From assembly GCA_024305745.1 (NCBI GenBank), contig JAHRBS010000013.1, positions 1,674,001-1,738,000 on the forward strand: DNA of 64,000 bases. Direction: 5' to 3'. This document shows, piece by piece, positions 1 to 12,145 of the stretch; the stretch's first letter is position 1, and each line of letters begins with the position of its first letter. Position numbers and translations under genes: made by a program. Below the pieces are notes generated by a model. The model was not told the origin of the DNA and searched no databases. It was given only the letters and a program-made list of their open reading frames with translations. Source of the DNA: Polyporus tsugae (taxonomy: Eukaryota > Basidiomycota > Agaricomycetes > Polyporales > Polyporaceae).

Positions 1-6
1 GTTTAA

Positions 7-92
7 GCCTTCTTAGCTCAGTGGTAGAGCGCGCCACTCGTATCAAGTTGTGCGATATGGTGAGGTCGGTTGTTCAATCCAGCCAGGAGGCA
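7..92 (+). tRNA. tRNA-Thr (anticodon CGT), with 14-nt intron
   Basis: A full cloverleaf can be folded. The acceptor strands at 7-13 and 85-91 pair with one G-T. The D arm is GCTC/GAGC. The anticodon stem pairs 32-36 with 58-62. The T arm is GGTTG, loop TTCAATC, CAGCC. The loop reads CTCGTA, which places anticodon CGT at 39-41 and predicts threonine (ACG codons). The anticodon loop is interrupted one base 3' of the anticodon by an intron at about 43-56, the canonical position for nuclear tRNA introns. Spliced length is 72 nt with discriminator A92. No CCA is encoded, as expected in eukaryotes. Confidence 0.85.
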
Positions 93-324
93 CCTAACCG
101 GTTAGGTAACTGTTTTTATCCTTTTGTACATAACGACCACACTTGATATGGTTTTTATTCTGGTCATCAAACCATGGATTCCACTGACACCGGGATGGGC
201 TGATTAAACGGGCGAACGAGAAGTATTACGGTGGCTGTCTGTTCAGTCATCACCGTGTCTTAGAATTTAGTACGTTATACACACATCAACATGTCACAGC
301 TCCAAACATACAGTCCTGCACACA

Positions 325-3300
325 TCACCGATGCAGCTTCCACATACCGTCTTTGACCGTCACCAAACCCTCCCTCCGAGCCGCCTCCATGAATTCCGCC
401 AGTTGCTCGATCGTACGGTCGTAACCATTCGCAAATTTGAGCATACCCTGTATGCGCTGTAGGCTTAGCGCACCAAGGTTCGTAAGCATGCCTTCGATGA
501 ACTAACAAGAAAATAGAATCAGTTACCCATCCTGCACAATTCGAAGCAGAGAAATTGGTGTTACATACCTTCCAGTACACCTTCATCTGTTCGGCTTGCT
601 GCTGCTGGGCGGTTAGTATTGCCGGCACGTCCTCGATGACTAGGGCCCATCTCGTCAGACGATCAACGATTGCGCGGCAAGTTAGAAATGCGTACCCTGT
701 CTGGAAACAGTCTTCGTGCCAGCAGGCCCATCCTCCGCGACCTCGAGCAGCTTGTAATGGGTCACGTCCTCCTCCTTAAGCACGCCGAGATCTGCCCATG
801 TCATCAGCGCTTTCAGAACCGCTGCCTTATCGACCTTTATCTCCGCCGCTAGCGCAGTGACGTCCCATGTGTCTATAATACTGTCAATTTCCCATCCTCG
901 AGAGGCTTGGCGATGATACAAGCCGCACCTTTGGTGGAGAAGAGCTCAATGACGGCAGCTTCGAGGGGAGGGACCTCCACGTTGACTGTACGGTCTTGCA
1001 GCTCGATCTCGAGGGAGATCGTTCCGAGGTATGGAAGCCAATGCAGTTTCTTGTCCGGCTTGAACGTATGGAATTCTCCGGAGTACGCGTCCTGGATCCT
1101 AGTGTCCATCTACATGAGTCCATTACGACCTCGTACAAACCAATGTAAAGAACGTACTCCTTGAACTGTCCCGGCATGTTGAAGCTGCCGGTTTGCAACG
1201 GGGGCCAGAAATGGCGAGACACGATTGTCGGATGCAGAGTCATCTATGTTGACCAGTTAGCTAGATGTAGGGTTTAGAGGACGGTAGACGCACCGGCTTC
1301 TTCTGCTGGACATGCTGATCGATACGCCTCGAGTCCGTCATGTCGCGCAGCATGACCTCGCACACCTGCAGCGCCGCCTCTCCGAAACGAATCTTTAGGA
1401 TTTCGATATTCCTCCTCTATAGGTTACCTATCAACCGCCGAGTCCCTGGTCCGAATGCATGACGACGCACCTCCCGTTCGTAGTTGCCATCCGTGACAGC
1501 TAGAAGACGTTGGGCAAGGAGAACCTGCAGCTCCTTGACGAAGAGATCCTTAGAGTCATATATACTGACAAGAGTGCTTATGACGTCTGTCGGCTTGTTT
1601 GTGCGGAAATCTGTTCAAGAATTTTAATGCCAATTGAGCCGCTGCCGAGTAAAGCCCACGCGAGATTGGACATACCTGGGCCAGCATCGATGGGCTCTGG
1701 CTCCCAGTTAGGATCAACAAAATCGTCGGCCTGCCTCTGTTGTAAAGGCTGAATGGGCTCGTTCTCGTCTACCAGTGAGTCGCCGCTCTCCCCATCCCCT
1801 ACAAGACTTGCGACAATGCAGCGGATAGTGTCTGGACGTTCTCTCAGGTACTTTCGGATGGGGTCGGCTACCTTGTACAGCAACACGCCTGGCGGGTCTA
1901 TCATGCGTAGACATCGAATGATAGAAACATATTGGGTAAGGATGTCCTTGGTGTCAGCACCTGGGTGCAGAAGACGCTTCTTGTTTCTGAGATGCATGAA
2001 GACGCGTTAGTAAATAGTGAAATGGATTGTATCAACACTTACGCCTTCCGCAGGGTCATGACCAGTTCGCTACGCTGGTCGACCCGGATGAGACACTCCT
2101 TCAAGTCCTGTAAAGCCGGCTGAGAATCGGGGTAGTCAATGATAATATCGAAGATCTCTTGCGTCCTGAGGTCGCAGAGAGTCTTGCAGACATGATAATC
2201 GAATCTCGATCCAACGCCCTGGAGCATCGAACGAGCTTCATCCGCTAGAGGCAAAAACGTGTTTGTCAAGCACGTGTAAGTGCACCCCAAAGCTGGAGAC
2301 GCACCACTTCTCGCCCCTCGAGCATAAGGCATCACCATCCATGGTACGATCTTCTCGGCCATCCACTCTCTCAAGGGGGTGAGCATTGACTCGTCCCACT
2401 TTTTGGCACATGTCTCCATGACGTGCTCTTCGATATACTCGTAGCATACGCTCGCGATGAGTGATTCGTACCTGTCCAGCAAACCTAGCGTCTCACATGC
2501 AGTCCACAACGGCAGGTCTGGACGTTGTGGAGACGAAGAGGACGCAGCTTGTGGCTCAGATGGTACTGCCCATGGAGGCGGATAAGACGCGCTTGCAAGG
2601 GTGAATGTGGACGCAATGAGGGCTTTGAAACCATATGAGAAGGTTGGCGGGAAGGTCGCATATATGTGAGTTTGGAAGGTGAGAGTGTATGCGGAGAGCA
2701 GCGTTGAGCCGAGCCTACGGGGATAATTGGGCGAGGCTCATCGGAAAATGTATAGCAGCGACGTACTCAGGAATTGGCGACCAAGCCTTGTACCACTCCA
2801 CCAGTCGGAATAGCAGCCTTCCGATTGCCTCTGGAGAATCTGTCTCCTGTTCATGATCAACAGCACTTCCCAATGGACATGTGGGTTACTCACCTCGTAT
2901 TCGGCCATGTACTTGTGGATGTCCCGCTCAACAAGATACAGCTGCTGTCGCATGTTCTCTAGGTCGCTGTAAATAAGGCTGAAACGCTCTCATAAGCGAA
3001 GCTACTCACCAAGGAAATTCTCCATGAGCAGCGGAAGCATCTTCGGCTTGCCGAGGATGTCAAACGACGCTCTTACATCTTGGATATCTGGGTGGCTAGC
3101 CTCAGTCTGCGCCATCTCGCACGACTGAAGTTCATCTACACACCATGTTCCTCGTATGACGAGGGATTGTTCAAGTCCTTAGGATAGAGAAAGCCTGTGG
3201 CTATCCTCCAAGCCTATAAACAACTTATCAGAGTGGGCATAAACTCCGGAAAGCGTGAGTGGCGGACCTGACTGAATGATAGCAGTCCTGTGATCCCAGG

Positions 3301-3378
3301 CTCGCCCCGGTTGAGGCGGTTAAGGGAGTGATTCCATTTCAACTGGACTTGGTTCGCGAGGGTCGTGTTTGACATTGC
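325..3378 (-). CDS. APC2: Anaphase-promoting complex subunit 2 (cullin-like)
   Basis: This is the cullin-type scaffold of the APC/C ubiquitin ligase, which binds the RING subunit APC11 and drives mitotic exit in the nucleus. Many introns split it, but conserved blocks appear in order. They are an N-terminal helical part (WRIATGFLYPKD near 3200), the stretch around DYPDSQPALQDLKECL (about 2110), RLLHPGADTKDILTQYVS (about 1960), RKYLRERPDTIRCIVASL (about 1830), a DFVDPNWEPEPIDAGP linker, the cullin-homology region (HPTIVSRHFWPP, about 1210), and a winged-helix C-terminus ending in DGMWKLHR and stop. All follow human APC2 order. The start at 3378 is the first Met of an open exon that splices into the WRIATG block through a GTCCGC donor. 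The exons between 2960 and 3230 could not be joined with certainty, so the 5' model is approximate. It runs divergently from the hydrolase at 3590. Confidence 0.9.
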
Positions 3379-3589
3379 CATCACATGAGATCGTTGTAGG
3401 GGGAAAGCAATGTGGTAGTCGAGAACAAGGAAGCCGGGACCGCGTCGAGTCGCGCGACGCCTTCGAACGCGATACAGTCGGAACAGACGCACGGTCCTCT
3501 CCCTCCAACCACAACTATCACCTCACTCAGGCTCGCTCCTTTCACAACGAATCTCCGTGCCTGACTCCAGTCAATTGGTTCTACTCGCG

Positions 3590-4933
3590 ATGTCCAACTT
3601 GGTTTCCTCCGCAAGAACTCCCGAACCGCTGTCCCTGGTGTACAAACGCGTCGCGGACCATCCTATCAATGTCGATATTTACTCTCCAGCCCCTTCAAAC
3701 CCACACTCTCAGGACCCTCTCGCAAACCCGCTCCGGCTCCCCGCAGTGGTCTATTTCCACGGAGGAGCATTGACTGTAGGAAACAGGACAAGTTGGTTTC
3801 CGGCCTGGCTGCATCGTACGTGTCCCGACTGAGTCGCGTACCAAGCGACCCCCTGCGGCCGTGGGTCCCGCACTTACACGCTCTCTGTGCCTACAACGTA
3901 TTTCATTGGCGCCTTGTGTGGGACACAAAGGCTGGGTGGTCTCCTCCGGCATCGTCTTCATCTCAGCGGACTATCGACTCATACCCCCTGCCACCGGACA
4001 TGATATCCTCGCCGACATCAAAGACCTGTTCATCTTTCTAGATCGCGACGTGAACGAGCTCATAATAGGGGCCCTGGGAGAGCACGCCTTCGAAATTGAC
4101 AGCCACGCTCTCGCAGTCGCTGGAAGCAGCGCTGGCGCGCTGTGCGCATACCTCGCCGCAACACACGCGTCCCCCAAACCCAAAGTCGTTCTCTCCTTGT
4201 ACGGCATGGGTGGCGATATGCTGGTACGTCGCCACCTTGACCCACATGCGTTTCTGCGTTCTCACTGGCATAGACGTGGCAATATCTCGCGACCAAAACC
4301 ACACCCTTCTTCCGCGGTCGAGAGATGCTTGACCCTGCCGAGTTCTCCGACTTCCTGTATCCCGACTGTCAGCATCTGCAGCCTACTTCGGATTCTCCTC
4401 TGGCGTACCATCCACCGACATACCGTATACCCGGGTACCCCGCTAACCCTCGACAACTGCTGGGTCGACTCTACCTCCAGCTAGGCACCTTTCTTGACTA
4501 CTATACCGGCGCCCACGAGCCTGGTCTCAGTAGCTCCTTGCGGGATCTACTCGCTAAAGACGGAAGATTAACACAACATCCTAATATAGAAGATACCGAC
4601 GCCGAATACGCAGCCCACATACCCACAGAACATCGCCACTTGTTCCCTCAGTTCAGCGTCAACCCCAACTTTCCACCCACCTTTCTGATTCACGGATCCG
4701 CCGATACCCCAGTTTTCGTTAAAGAATCGCAGGCTATTTACGCGCAACTGAAGAGTTCTGGTGTGCGCTCAGAGCTCAAGGTCATGGAGGGGAAGGAACA
4801 TAACTTCGACTACGAGCCGAAAGCTGAAGAAGAGTTCGGACAACCTGGAGGGCTATTTGAACAAGCCATAGACTTCCTGAAGGAACACCTGCATGGGTGC
4901 GTGATGACTCTCAAACGATGTTACCCATCATGA
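3590..4933 (+). CDS. Alpha/beta-hydrolase, hormone-sensitive-lipase type esterase
   Basis: Exons 3590..3815, 3931..4223 and 4274..4933 give 392 residues in frame. The protein shows the HSL-family hallmarks. These are an oxyanion HGG in VVYFHGGALTVGN, the nucleophile elbow GSSAG (AVAGSSAGALCAYL), an acid in HGSADTPV, and a catalytic His in EGKEHNFDY near the C-terminus. There is no signal peptide, so it is probably cytosolic. The family cleaves short acyl esters or lactones; the substrate cannot be read from sequence. The block ADYRLIPPATGHDI is typical of the fungal branch of alpha/beta-hydrolase fold-3 proteins. It ends about 220 bp before the convergent sirtuin gene. Confidence 0.88.
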
Positions 4934-5154
4934 CCCTCAACCCACACACCGGATTCACAGAGAGAAAAGACTAGGTTAGAAGTAAAGCCGTAGATCTTTA
5001 CACATCAATACAATGCGATCCCCAAAGCAAAATACCAGAGCAAGAAGACCAAAAAACAAAACCCCTGCTCATCTAGTCCCATATGTCCTAAGTACTGTCG
5101 GTCAACAACCGTCCGTCCTGGACCAAATCGCCCTCAACTCTACCCAAATAACGA

Positions 5155-6908
5155 TCACAGCTTCCCCTCCACAGGGATCGCCGTTCCCCCAAGGATAAAC
5201 GACGCCTCATCCACCGGCGTCGAGTCACCCGAATCGCCCACCGCGGTCGTCGCGAGCAGTAGCTCCTCCGCACTTAGCGTGCGCGCCGCGAACGTGACCG
5301 CGGCCTCCTCCATCAATGGCACGATCTTCTCCGAGCTCTCCAGCGCGACGCACAGCCGCTCCGTCAGGCTCTCCTTTGCGTCGAGCTTCTCCTGCCACTC
5401 CGCCGCGGTCGGCGTGCTCGTCCCGTTGGAGCCGCCGCCCCCAAGCCCCAGCCGGCCGATCTCGACCTGCTCGTGCAGGGGCAGCGCATCCTGCGCTGCC
5501 CTCAACACCTTGTCCTTGTCCTTGTCCGCGCCGTTCGTAGCGATGGGGCTGAGGATGCCCGTCGAGAGGCGCGAGGACGGCAGCTCGGTCTTTGCCCACT
5601 CACGCTCGAGCGCGTCCTCCCAGCCGAGCTCTCGGCAGAGGTCGCGGACGATGCCGTCGCACTTGCCGAGGAGGAGGACGTCGTCGGCGCGCGTGCCGAT
5701 GTCGCCCGCGAAGTCGAGGTTGATGAGCACGCGCGGGCACGTCTCGGGGGCCATGGAGGCGAGCTTGGCGAAGGGCTGGATGGTGAGCGACGTGCCGATG
5801 ACGAAGAGGAGGTCTGCGCTGCTGATCTTGGGGATCGACTGCGAGAACAGCTCGGGCAGCTGTGTCACTATATTAGCTTCCTGGTCTTTTGGGGCCGTCG
5901 AGGTCTTTGATTTCTGTCCTCGGACACTCACCGACTCGCCAAAAAACATGACGTCAGGCTTCACAAGCCCAGTACACGACTCATCGTCGCAGTGGACGAC
6001 CTCCGCCTTCTCCACAGCCCGGCGCATCTTCTCCAAATCGTATTCCTTCTTGCAGTCGATGCAGTGTTGCGACGCGAAGCTACCGTGGGCTTCCACGAGC
6101 CGATCGAGGGGAACACCGGCCTGGCGCTCGAGGCTGTCGATGTTTTGTGTGAAGCACGTGTGGAGCAACTCGGTGTCGGCGAGTAGCTTTACGAAAGTGT
6201 GGGTCAGCGTTGGCCGAAACCTGCCGGGGTACAACTCATGCGTCAAGGTGAAAACTGTTTCGTAGCGGATCGTTCGTAGAGGGCGAAGGCAGGGATGTGG
6301 GCCCCCACGATCAGCCATGATGGACATCAGAATTCCTTCCAAGAATTATGAGAGCCGCACGGACGTACAGGGAACGGGGTTGAACCGGAAGTAGTTGAGC
6401 TCGAAGAGTGCGCGGGGGTATGGAAGGCTGAGTTTCGCAAGGTTTGCCTGCGTGCCGCCGCGCCGTGAAGGGATTTGAGTTGGGTTAGCCGTTTAGAAGA
6501 CCATTGGGAAGAGGCGAAGGGGGGGTTCGTACATAGAGTCCTGGGTTCGGGATGTCAGTCGCAGATCCAGCTGGACGAACAGCGAGCCAAACGCGGAGAG
6601 CGCACGCACCAGTTCGTGGGGATCTGACGTCCGGGATTCCGGCTGCCGTACTCACGCCTGCCAGCAGATTGGCGTCAGTGGATGGGTAAACGCAAGCTCT
6701 TTCCCCTCATCGAATGTCTCACCTGCGCCCAGCTGCGAGAAGGAATGTCAGAACGTCGATGGAAAGAGGGGAATACGGCGCGTACCATAACGAAGACCCG
6801 CTTGCACTGCGGAGATTTCATGAACCTTGCGATCGAAGGGAGGTCTCGACCGTCGAGGATTGTTGTGGGCCCATCGTAAAGCATCAGCAGTTCGTCCGCG
6901 TCGTCCAT
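5155..6908 (-). CDS. Sirtuin NAD-dependent deacylase A (Hst2/SIRT2 class), tandem paralog 1
   Basis: Exons 5155..5859, 5932..6254, 6369..6447, 6533..6540, 6610..6657, 6723..6732 and 6786..6908 give 431 residues. The 10-nt exon encodes the start of the NAD-binding GAG motif and the 8-nt exon encodes the end of TGLY. Seen: MLGAGVSTAAGIPD, TQNIDSLERQAGV, catalytic His in VEAHGSFA, KPDVMFFGES and VIGTSL. Two oddities stand out. The usually invariant GIPDFR is GIPDVR, and the second zinc pair is C-x4-C (CDDESC) instead of C-x2-C. The 72-nt intron at 5860-5931 has no in-frame stop, so retention would leave the frame open. The C-terminal tail of about 150 residues is low-complexity and acidic. Family knowledge: removes acetyl groups from histones or tubulin using NAD. 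The substitutions make full activity uncertain. Confidence 0.92.
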
Positions 6909-7874
6909 TCTGTCCAGGCCGTCCCGTATAGGCGCTTCGGTCCCGGTGCGTGCTGTCGTCGTCCCCTTGCGCGACGCGGCTGGGTGCAGGGACCCAGCAT
7001 GGTCAGCAGGCGGATGCATTTGCAGGGTCCCAAGCGTACCTAAGCCGGGGTGATAACGAGGGAGGGCCGCAGGGCTCCGAGTCCAACAAGCTTTCGAGCC
7101 CCCAGTTAGGCAGATGCTTCCGTTGTTGAAGGGAACACGATTTTGCCTGGTGGGAGACTGTCAGCGGGTCCAGTCCTGCTCCTAAAGCTTCTGCGAGGTC
7201 GGTAGACGCACCTATGGGGACAGGACCGCGGGGGAGTCAAGATGGGGGAGGAAACAGGGCCGTGAAACTAGTGAATGTTGACAGTTGGTTGGAAGGGCAT
7301 GCGCAGGGGAGGTATTTCCTCGCTCCCCCGAGCTCAGGCTCTGGCATCTGTGATTGTGAAAAGACCGGGGAGCGTGTACGGTGTCAACGACCTCGATCAG
7401 ACCTTGCCATGCCAAATCCGATCGCATGCACTCACTACCCACTGCCGCAGTGACGGGGATATGACGTGGTTGCACAACGAGGACAGGCAAGGTACATCCC
7501 CAGAACGGGTTTAGACACATGGCCTAAGACACGTGCAGCCACCAATGGATTAAATACATCACGATCAGAGCCGAAGAAGAGGTCGGTGCAGATGCGCGGG
7601 AGTCAACCGGGGGGGGGAGGTGGGATACTTAGATACTTAGGTGCAACCGAGTCAGTCTGGCGAATGCCAGCGCCGGGTTTAGACCTTTGTCCGCCCAATC
7701 CCACCACAAAAAGGCTGTTCTAAATTCGGCGTATGTCACACATATACAAGATATAGAGCTTCTCCACTTCTGCACCAAGGAAACAGCGGTGAGTAAAGCA
7801 ACCTCACTGCGAATCCCAACTGCAGTCCACGAGCTCGAGTGACTCGATGGATGTTGGACATGGCCAAATGACCA
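6909..7874. other. Spacer between the tandem sirtuin genes, nothing recognised
   Basis: About 970 bp lie between the start codon of the first sirtuin and the stop codon of the second. Only short overlapping open frames without family resemblance are seen, plus a G-rich run near 7610-7625. It presumably carries the 5' flank of paralog A and the 3' flank of paralog B. Confidence 0.5.
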
Positions 7875-9569
7875 TCATAGTTTCTCCTTCTCCTTTACCG
7901 TGTCCGCATCCCCGTTGGCCGCTACCCCTCCCGCGTCCGCGTCTGCATCCTCCCCAGAATCCGAATACGTCGTCGCGCCGCTCGCAGGAGTACCTAATGG
8001 GGTGATCGTTTTCGTCCGAGCCGCCTCCACTCCCTTGTCTTCCGAGAACTCTAGGGCCCGCGCAACTTTCTTGGTCAACGCCTCGATCTCGGCCTCCACC
8101 CGCGCGTCTTCAACGTCGGCCTTACCAACGCTGACAACGGGTCCCCCGCGGCCGTCTGCGGAGATAGCAGCTGCGGGCTCTTGGGCCGCGCTGAGGTCAG
8201 TGACCGCTGCGCCCGCCCTCGTCACCTCCTCCACCACCTCCGCCGCCCACTTCTCCTTCTTGCCGAGGGTCTCCAGGAGAACGAGGGTCTCGGTCTTCGC
8301 CCACTCACGATCGAGCTCCTCCTCCCAGCCGAGCTCCTTCGCGATCTCCTTGATAACCTCGTCGCAGCGCCCGAGCAGGACAACGTCATCCGCGCGCGAC
8401 CCGACGTCGCCGGCGGGCTCCAGGTTGATCAGGACGCGCGGGCACCTCGCAGGGACGAGGCCCGTGAGGGACGCGAACGGGTGCACCTTGAGCGACGTCC
8501 CGATCACGAAGAGCAGGTCCGCCTCGCGCAGCCGCGGCACGCTCTTCTGGAACAGCGGTGGGAGCTAGGCAGGCGGACGAGAGAATTCAGCGTTCAGCGT
8601 TCAGCAGTGGGCACGTCGGTCGTCTCGCGATGGACGAATGGCTAAAGTCGCTCACCGATTCGCCGAAGAAGACGATGTCGGGCTTGACGAGACCCCCGCA
8701 CTCCCCGCACCGGACGATCTCGGCCTGCTCGATCGCCGCCTTCATCTTCGCGCCGTCGAAGCCCTTCTTGCACTGGATGCAGTGCTGGTCTGCGAACGAG
8801 CCGTGCGCCTCGACGATGCGGTGCACGGGGACGCCTGCCTGGCGCTCGAGGGTGTCGATGTTCTGCGTGAAGCATGTATCGAGGAGCGAGTGGTCTGCGA
8901 GGAGCTTGACGAAGGTGTGGGTGAGCGTGGGCCGGAACTTGCCTGGGTACAGCTCACGGGCAAGGGTGTAGACTGGAACAGGTTTTTACGTTAGAGAGAG
9001 CCGAATATATGCGGTGTTGGATCCACGTACATGGGAGGGGATTCTCGGCGAAGTAGCTGAGTTCAAAGACAGCTTCTGGGTGTGGAAGGTTCAACCGCTC
9101 TAGATTAGACTAAAAAGCCACCGTGGGTCAACTGGTTAGTAGCGGTACTAGGATATGCGCCCCATTTTGCGACTCGCAAGACGTACGTAAAGTCCTTAGG
9201 AGGGGTTTATCGTGAGATTCCGGCATATACAGCGCTCGGGGGCGACCGCGTACCTGTTCCAGGAGTACGGAAGTCTGGAATGCCAGCTGCTGTGCTCACA
9301 CCTGCGTGACATATGTAGTCAGTCGGGCAACCTCAGCTTGAAGACATACTGTCTCGGTCTACAACGGTCACCATCACTCACCAGCACCGAGCTACAAGCT
9401 CAGAATTAGCACACAAGCCTCGTTCTGGACAAAAGATAAGCGGATGGCGTACCATGACGAATACCTTCCGACATTCCTTCGATTTTATGTATTTCACGAC
9501 AGCACGCACATCGCGTCCATCCAGGACCTCAGGCGGGCCTTCATATGGAGCGGACTGTTCGTTCCCCAT
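7875..9569 (-). CDS. Sirtuin NAD-dependent deacylase B (Hst2/SIRT2 class), tandem paralog 2
   Basis: Exons 7875..8564, 8656..8972, 9031..9109, 9187..9194, 9254..9301, 9382..9391 and 9453..9569 give 422 residues. The intron positions, phases and micro-exon sizes (8 and 10 nt) are the same as in the neighbouring paralog, so the pair arose by tandem duplication. All catalytic signatures are intact here: MLGAGVSTAAGIPDFR, TQNIDTLERQAGV, His in VEAHGSFA, zinc pairs C-x2-C (CIQC) and C-x2-C (CGEC), KPDIVFFGES, VIGTSLKVHPF. The N-terminus MGNEQSAPYEG starts with Gly after Met, compatible with N-myristoylation (inference). The C-terminal tail of about 180 residues is acidic and disordered. This is the likelier active member of the pair. 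Confidence 0.94.
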
Positions 9570-9838
9570 GTTTGCTCAGTCAAACGCTGTAGTAGTTGAG
9601 GTTAGAGGTGCGAGGATCCCACGCGGCGGCGGATGCGGGACTTGGCTATCCTCCGGCGGTGACTCTGCAAGACACCGAAACGCCCACTAGCGGCGATATC
9701 GGGCGCTTGTCTAATCCCACGCCTGACGTCACAGAATACTCAACTCCCAAGATATATGGAGAACTGGGCATTCAAATATTTAACGGCAAGTTAGCTTGTG
9801 AACAAAGACTTCTCCGTATACATTCATGGTGCAGCACG

Positions 9839-12145
9839 TCATGCCTGGACACGCGCGGTGCCCTTCGCCGCCCAGTCCTCTAGCCACGAGGTCACGAAAA
9901 CAACGATGTCCTCATGGATCATCTGGATCTGAGAGGGCTCCTCGAGCAGATCCCTGCGTCCGTTCTCGTCCCAGTGATGCACGCCGCCACGGATGACCTT
10001 GAAGGGGCGTAAGATGGTATCTTCCCTGTCGCGCGCGTAGTCGCTATGAGGCGTTACCGGTCTCCAAGGGTCGACTGTGATATCAGAAAGAGGTGAGGCC
10101 TGTGAACGATCGAGCGTTAGACGAGAGCACTGTACCTTCGCCGTCAATGATAGCCAAACGGTCGGCCGCAATGTCGAAGTCTCCGAGCGCGTTCACAGCG
10201 CTGATGTTCGGGAACGAGGGTACAACGAAGTGCTTGCCTGGGGGGTATGCCTGCTTGCAGATTTTCGACTCGTACTCGAGCGTCAGCAGGCGGGAGACGA
10301 TGCGAGGTTGGCCCTTGGGCGGAGCAGTCTACACATGCAACTTGTCAGAGTCGAAGGGGGGCCCTTCAAGAAGAGTGTCTGACGAACCGAAAAGTACCCC
10401 CACTCCGTACAGACTTGGAAAAGCCAAAGCCTCCAGATCTGGTCGAGGCCGGTATCCAGGAACTTCGAGTCATCATAAGTACCGAAGCACTAAGTTCCAC
10501 TTATGTTTAGTACACATCCCAGCTTGGAGTGAGCGAGCAACACATACATCTTCGACAGCACCATCAGGGCAAAGCGCGACATAGTTCTGAAACATGCGAA
10601 CGCGTAAGAAAACGTCCACGGCAGCATATCTAACGGGGAACGACAAACCTCCTTGATGTGCCGCGCGTAGTTGTAGACAGGCACAGGGACCATGAGGTCT
10701 TCAGCAATGGTGACCATGTCCATACCCTCGTCGTACGAGACGAAGTCCACGTCGGGGTCGTGAACGAACTTGCCATCCAAAGCAGCACAGAAGTCATCCC
10801 AGCCCGTCGTGCCCACTTCTGGATCCCAGTTGCGGGCCTGCCAGTGACCAAGAGGACTCTACGCATGTGCCCGGAGCCACATCGTCAGTGCCCATACAAA
10901 CTGAACAGATCTGAAGGGGACGGGACGGACCTCCAAGATGGAGGCGAAGTCCTCGTTGTGCTGGAGGCCAGCAAGCCCGAAGAGCGCCTTGATAGGCTTG
11001 CTAGTGATGGGGTTGCCGAGGAGCGAGTCGACGATCTCGACCGTGAGCTGGATGTTGCCTGAGCACTTGAGGTCCGCAGCGCGCCGGATGATCTCCATGT
11101 ACTCCCAGTTCTCCAAGCTCGCGTGCGTGACGCCTGGACAATAAAGTTATCATTACGGTTTGGATGGATTCTCGGGGGGAACGCAAGGCGTACCGCTGGA
11201 AGCGATTGCACCCCAGACTAGGTCGGGGTAGAGAACCTTCATGTGGGCGGCGCGAGCACCGGCATATGAGCCCTACATCACGAGCAGATGTGAGCTTTCC
11301 AACAGGCTTAGTTCGGCACGCATACGTACACCGTAGTAAATCCAGGGGTGGTTGGGCGCGGTCAGGACCTCGTCGATACCTTCGAACTTCACATTCGCCA
11401 TGAAATTTGCAGAGTCAGCAGCAGACTGCGCATTGTTCAGAAAGCTTCGCATCTGGCTGAGTAACACAGGAGATAATTGTCAGATGAGGGATGAACTCAC
11501 CGCAGGGAATCCGTGGTCAAGTTCTTCACGGGGAGGGAATTGCCTGACCTACACATCAGCTTCTTCCCAGAAACGATACAAAACTTCGCGCCGAACACGC
11601 ACCGTAGTATCTGTACAGAAAACCAAGCTCCAGCACAAACGTCCTCCAAACCGCCCCCCAAGCAAAAACACGCACCTGTGCTCTAGCACGACACCGACCC
11701 CACCCGTCGCCCTCGCCAATATGTCCGCAATGCCCGTGTCCAAGAACCCCAATCGGTCCTCCCCGCTCGTCTCCCCTCCATCAATGACAAACACAGGCGC
11801 ATTCGGCCCCGGAACGTAGTGCCGCGTATTGATCCAGTATCGCTGCTTCCACGTTTCCGTCTGGCCTTCCCCCGCGAAATGGTCCAGCGGCTGCTGGAAC
11901 CAGTGCTCTGGGAACGTTCCTTTCAAGTTGTTCTTGCCCCCATCTTGCACCTGCACGTAGTCCTGCCCTTGGACGACCAGCGAGCCCTGGGCCTGAACCT
12001 GAGAGCGGGCACGCGTGTTCTGCAGCTTCCAGAGGTTAACCGCCTGAGGACCGAGGACGCGGATCTGGTCGGAGATGCCAAGGCCGCAGACAGCAGTCTG
12101 AGCGTGAAGCGCGAGGAGGGCGACGACTGCCCGCCGTTTCACCAT
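9839..12145 (-). CDS. Secreted serine carboxypeptidase, peptidase family S28 (prolyl-Xaa type)
   Basis: The N-terminus MVKRRAVVALLALHAQTAVC is a signal peptide, so the product is secretory. Next come FPEHWFQQPLDHF (the S28 start), VFVIDGGE, an HRYYG block, FLNNAQSAADSANF, and the nucleophile in YYGGSYAGARAAHMK (about 11270). GHWQARNWDPEVG follows, and the catalytic His lies in GGVHHWDENG near the end. The Arg-Tyr-Tyr-Gly block is encoded by an 8-nt micro-exon at 11603-11610. A GTCCGT donor is needed near 10930 to join FASILE to SPLGHWQ. Family role: removes residues next to proline from peptides, usually extracellular or vacuolar, fitting extracellular protein use by a saprotroph. Several short exons between 9880 and 10850 were followed only by conserved blocks. 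Confidence 0.9.

Noticed and set aside
5279..6265. 328-codon plus-strand ORF opposite sirtuin A
   Set aside because: It is a Ser/Arg-rich antisense shadow of GC-rich coding exons and has no family features.
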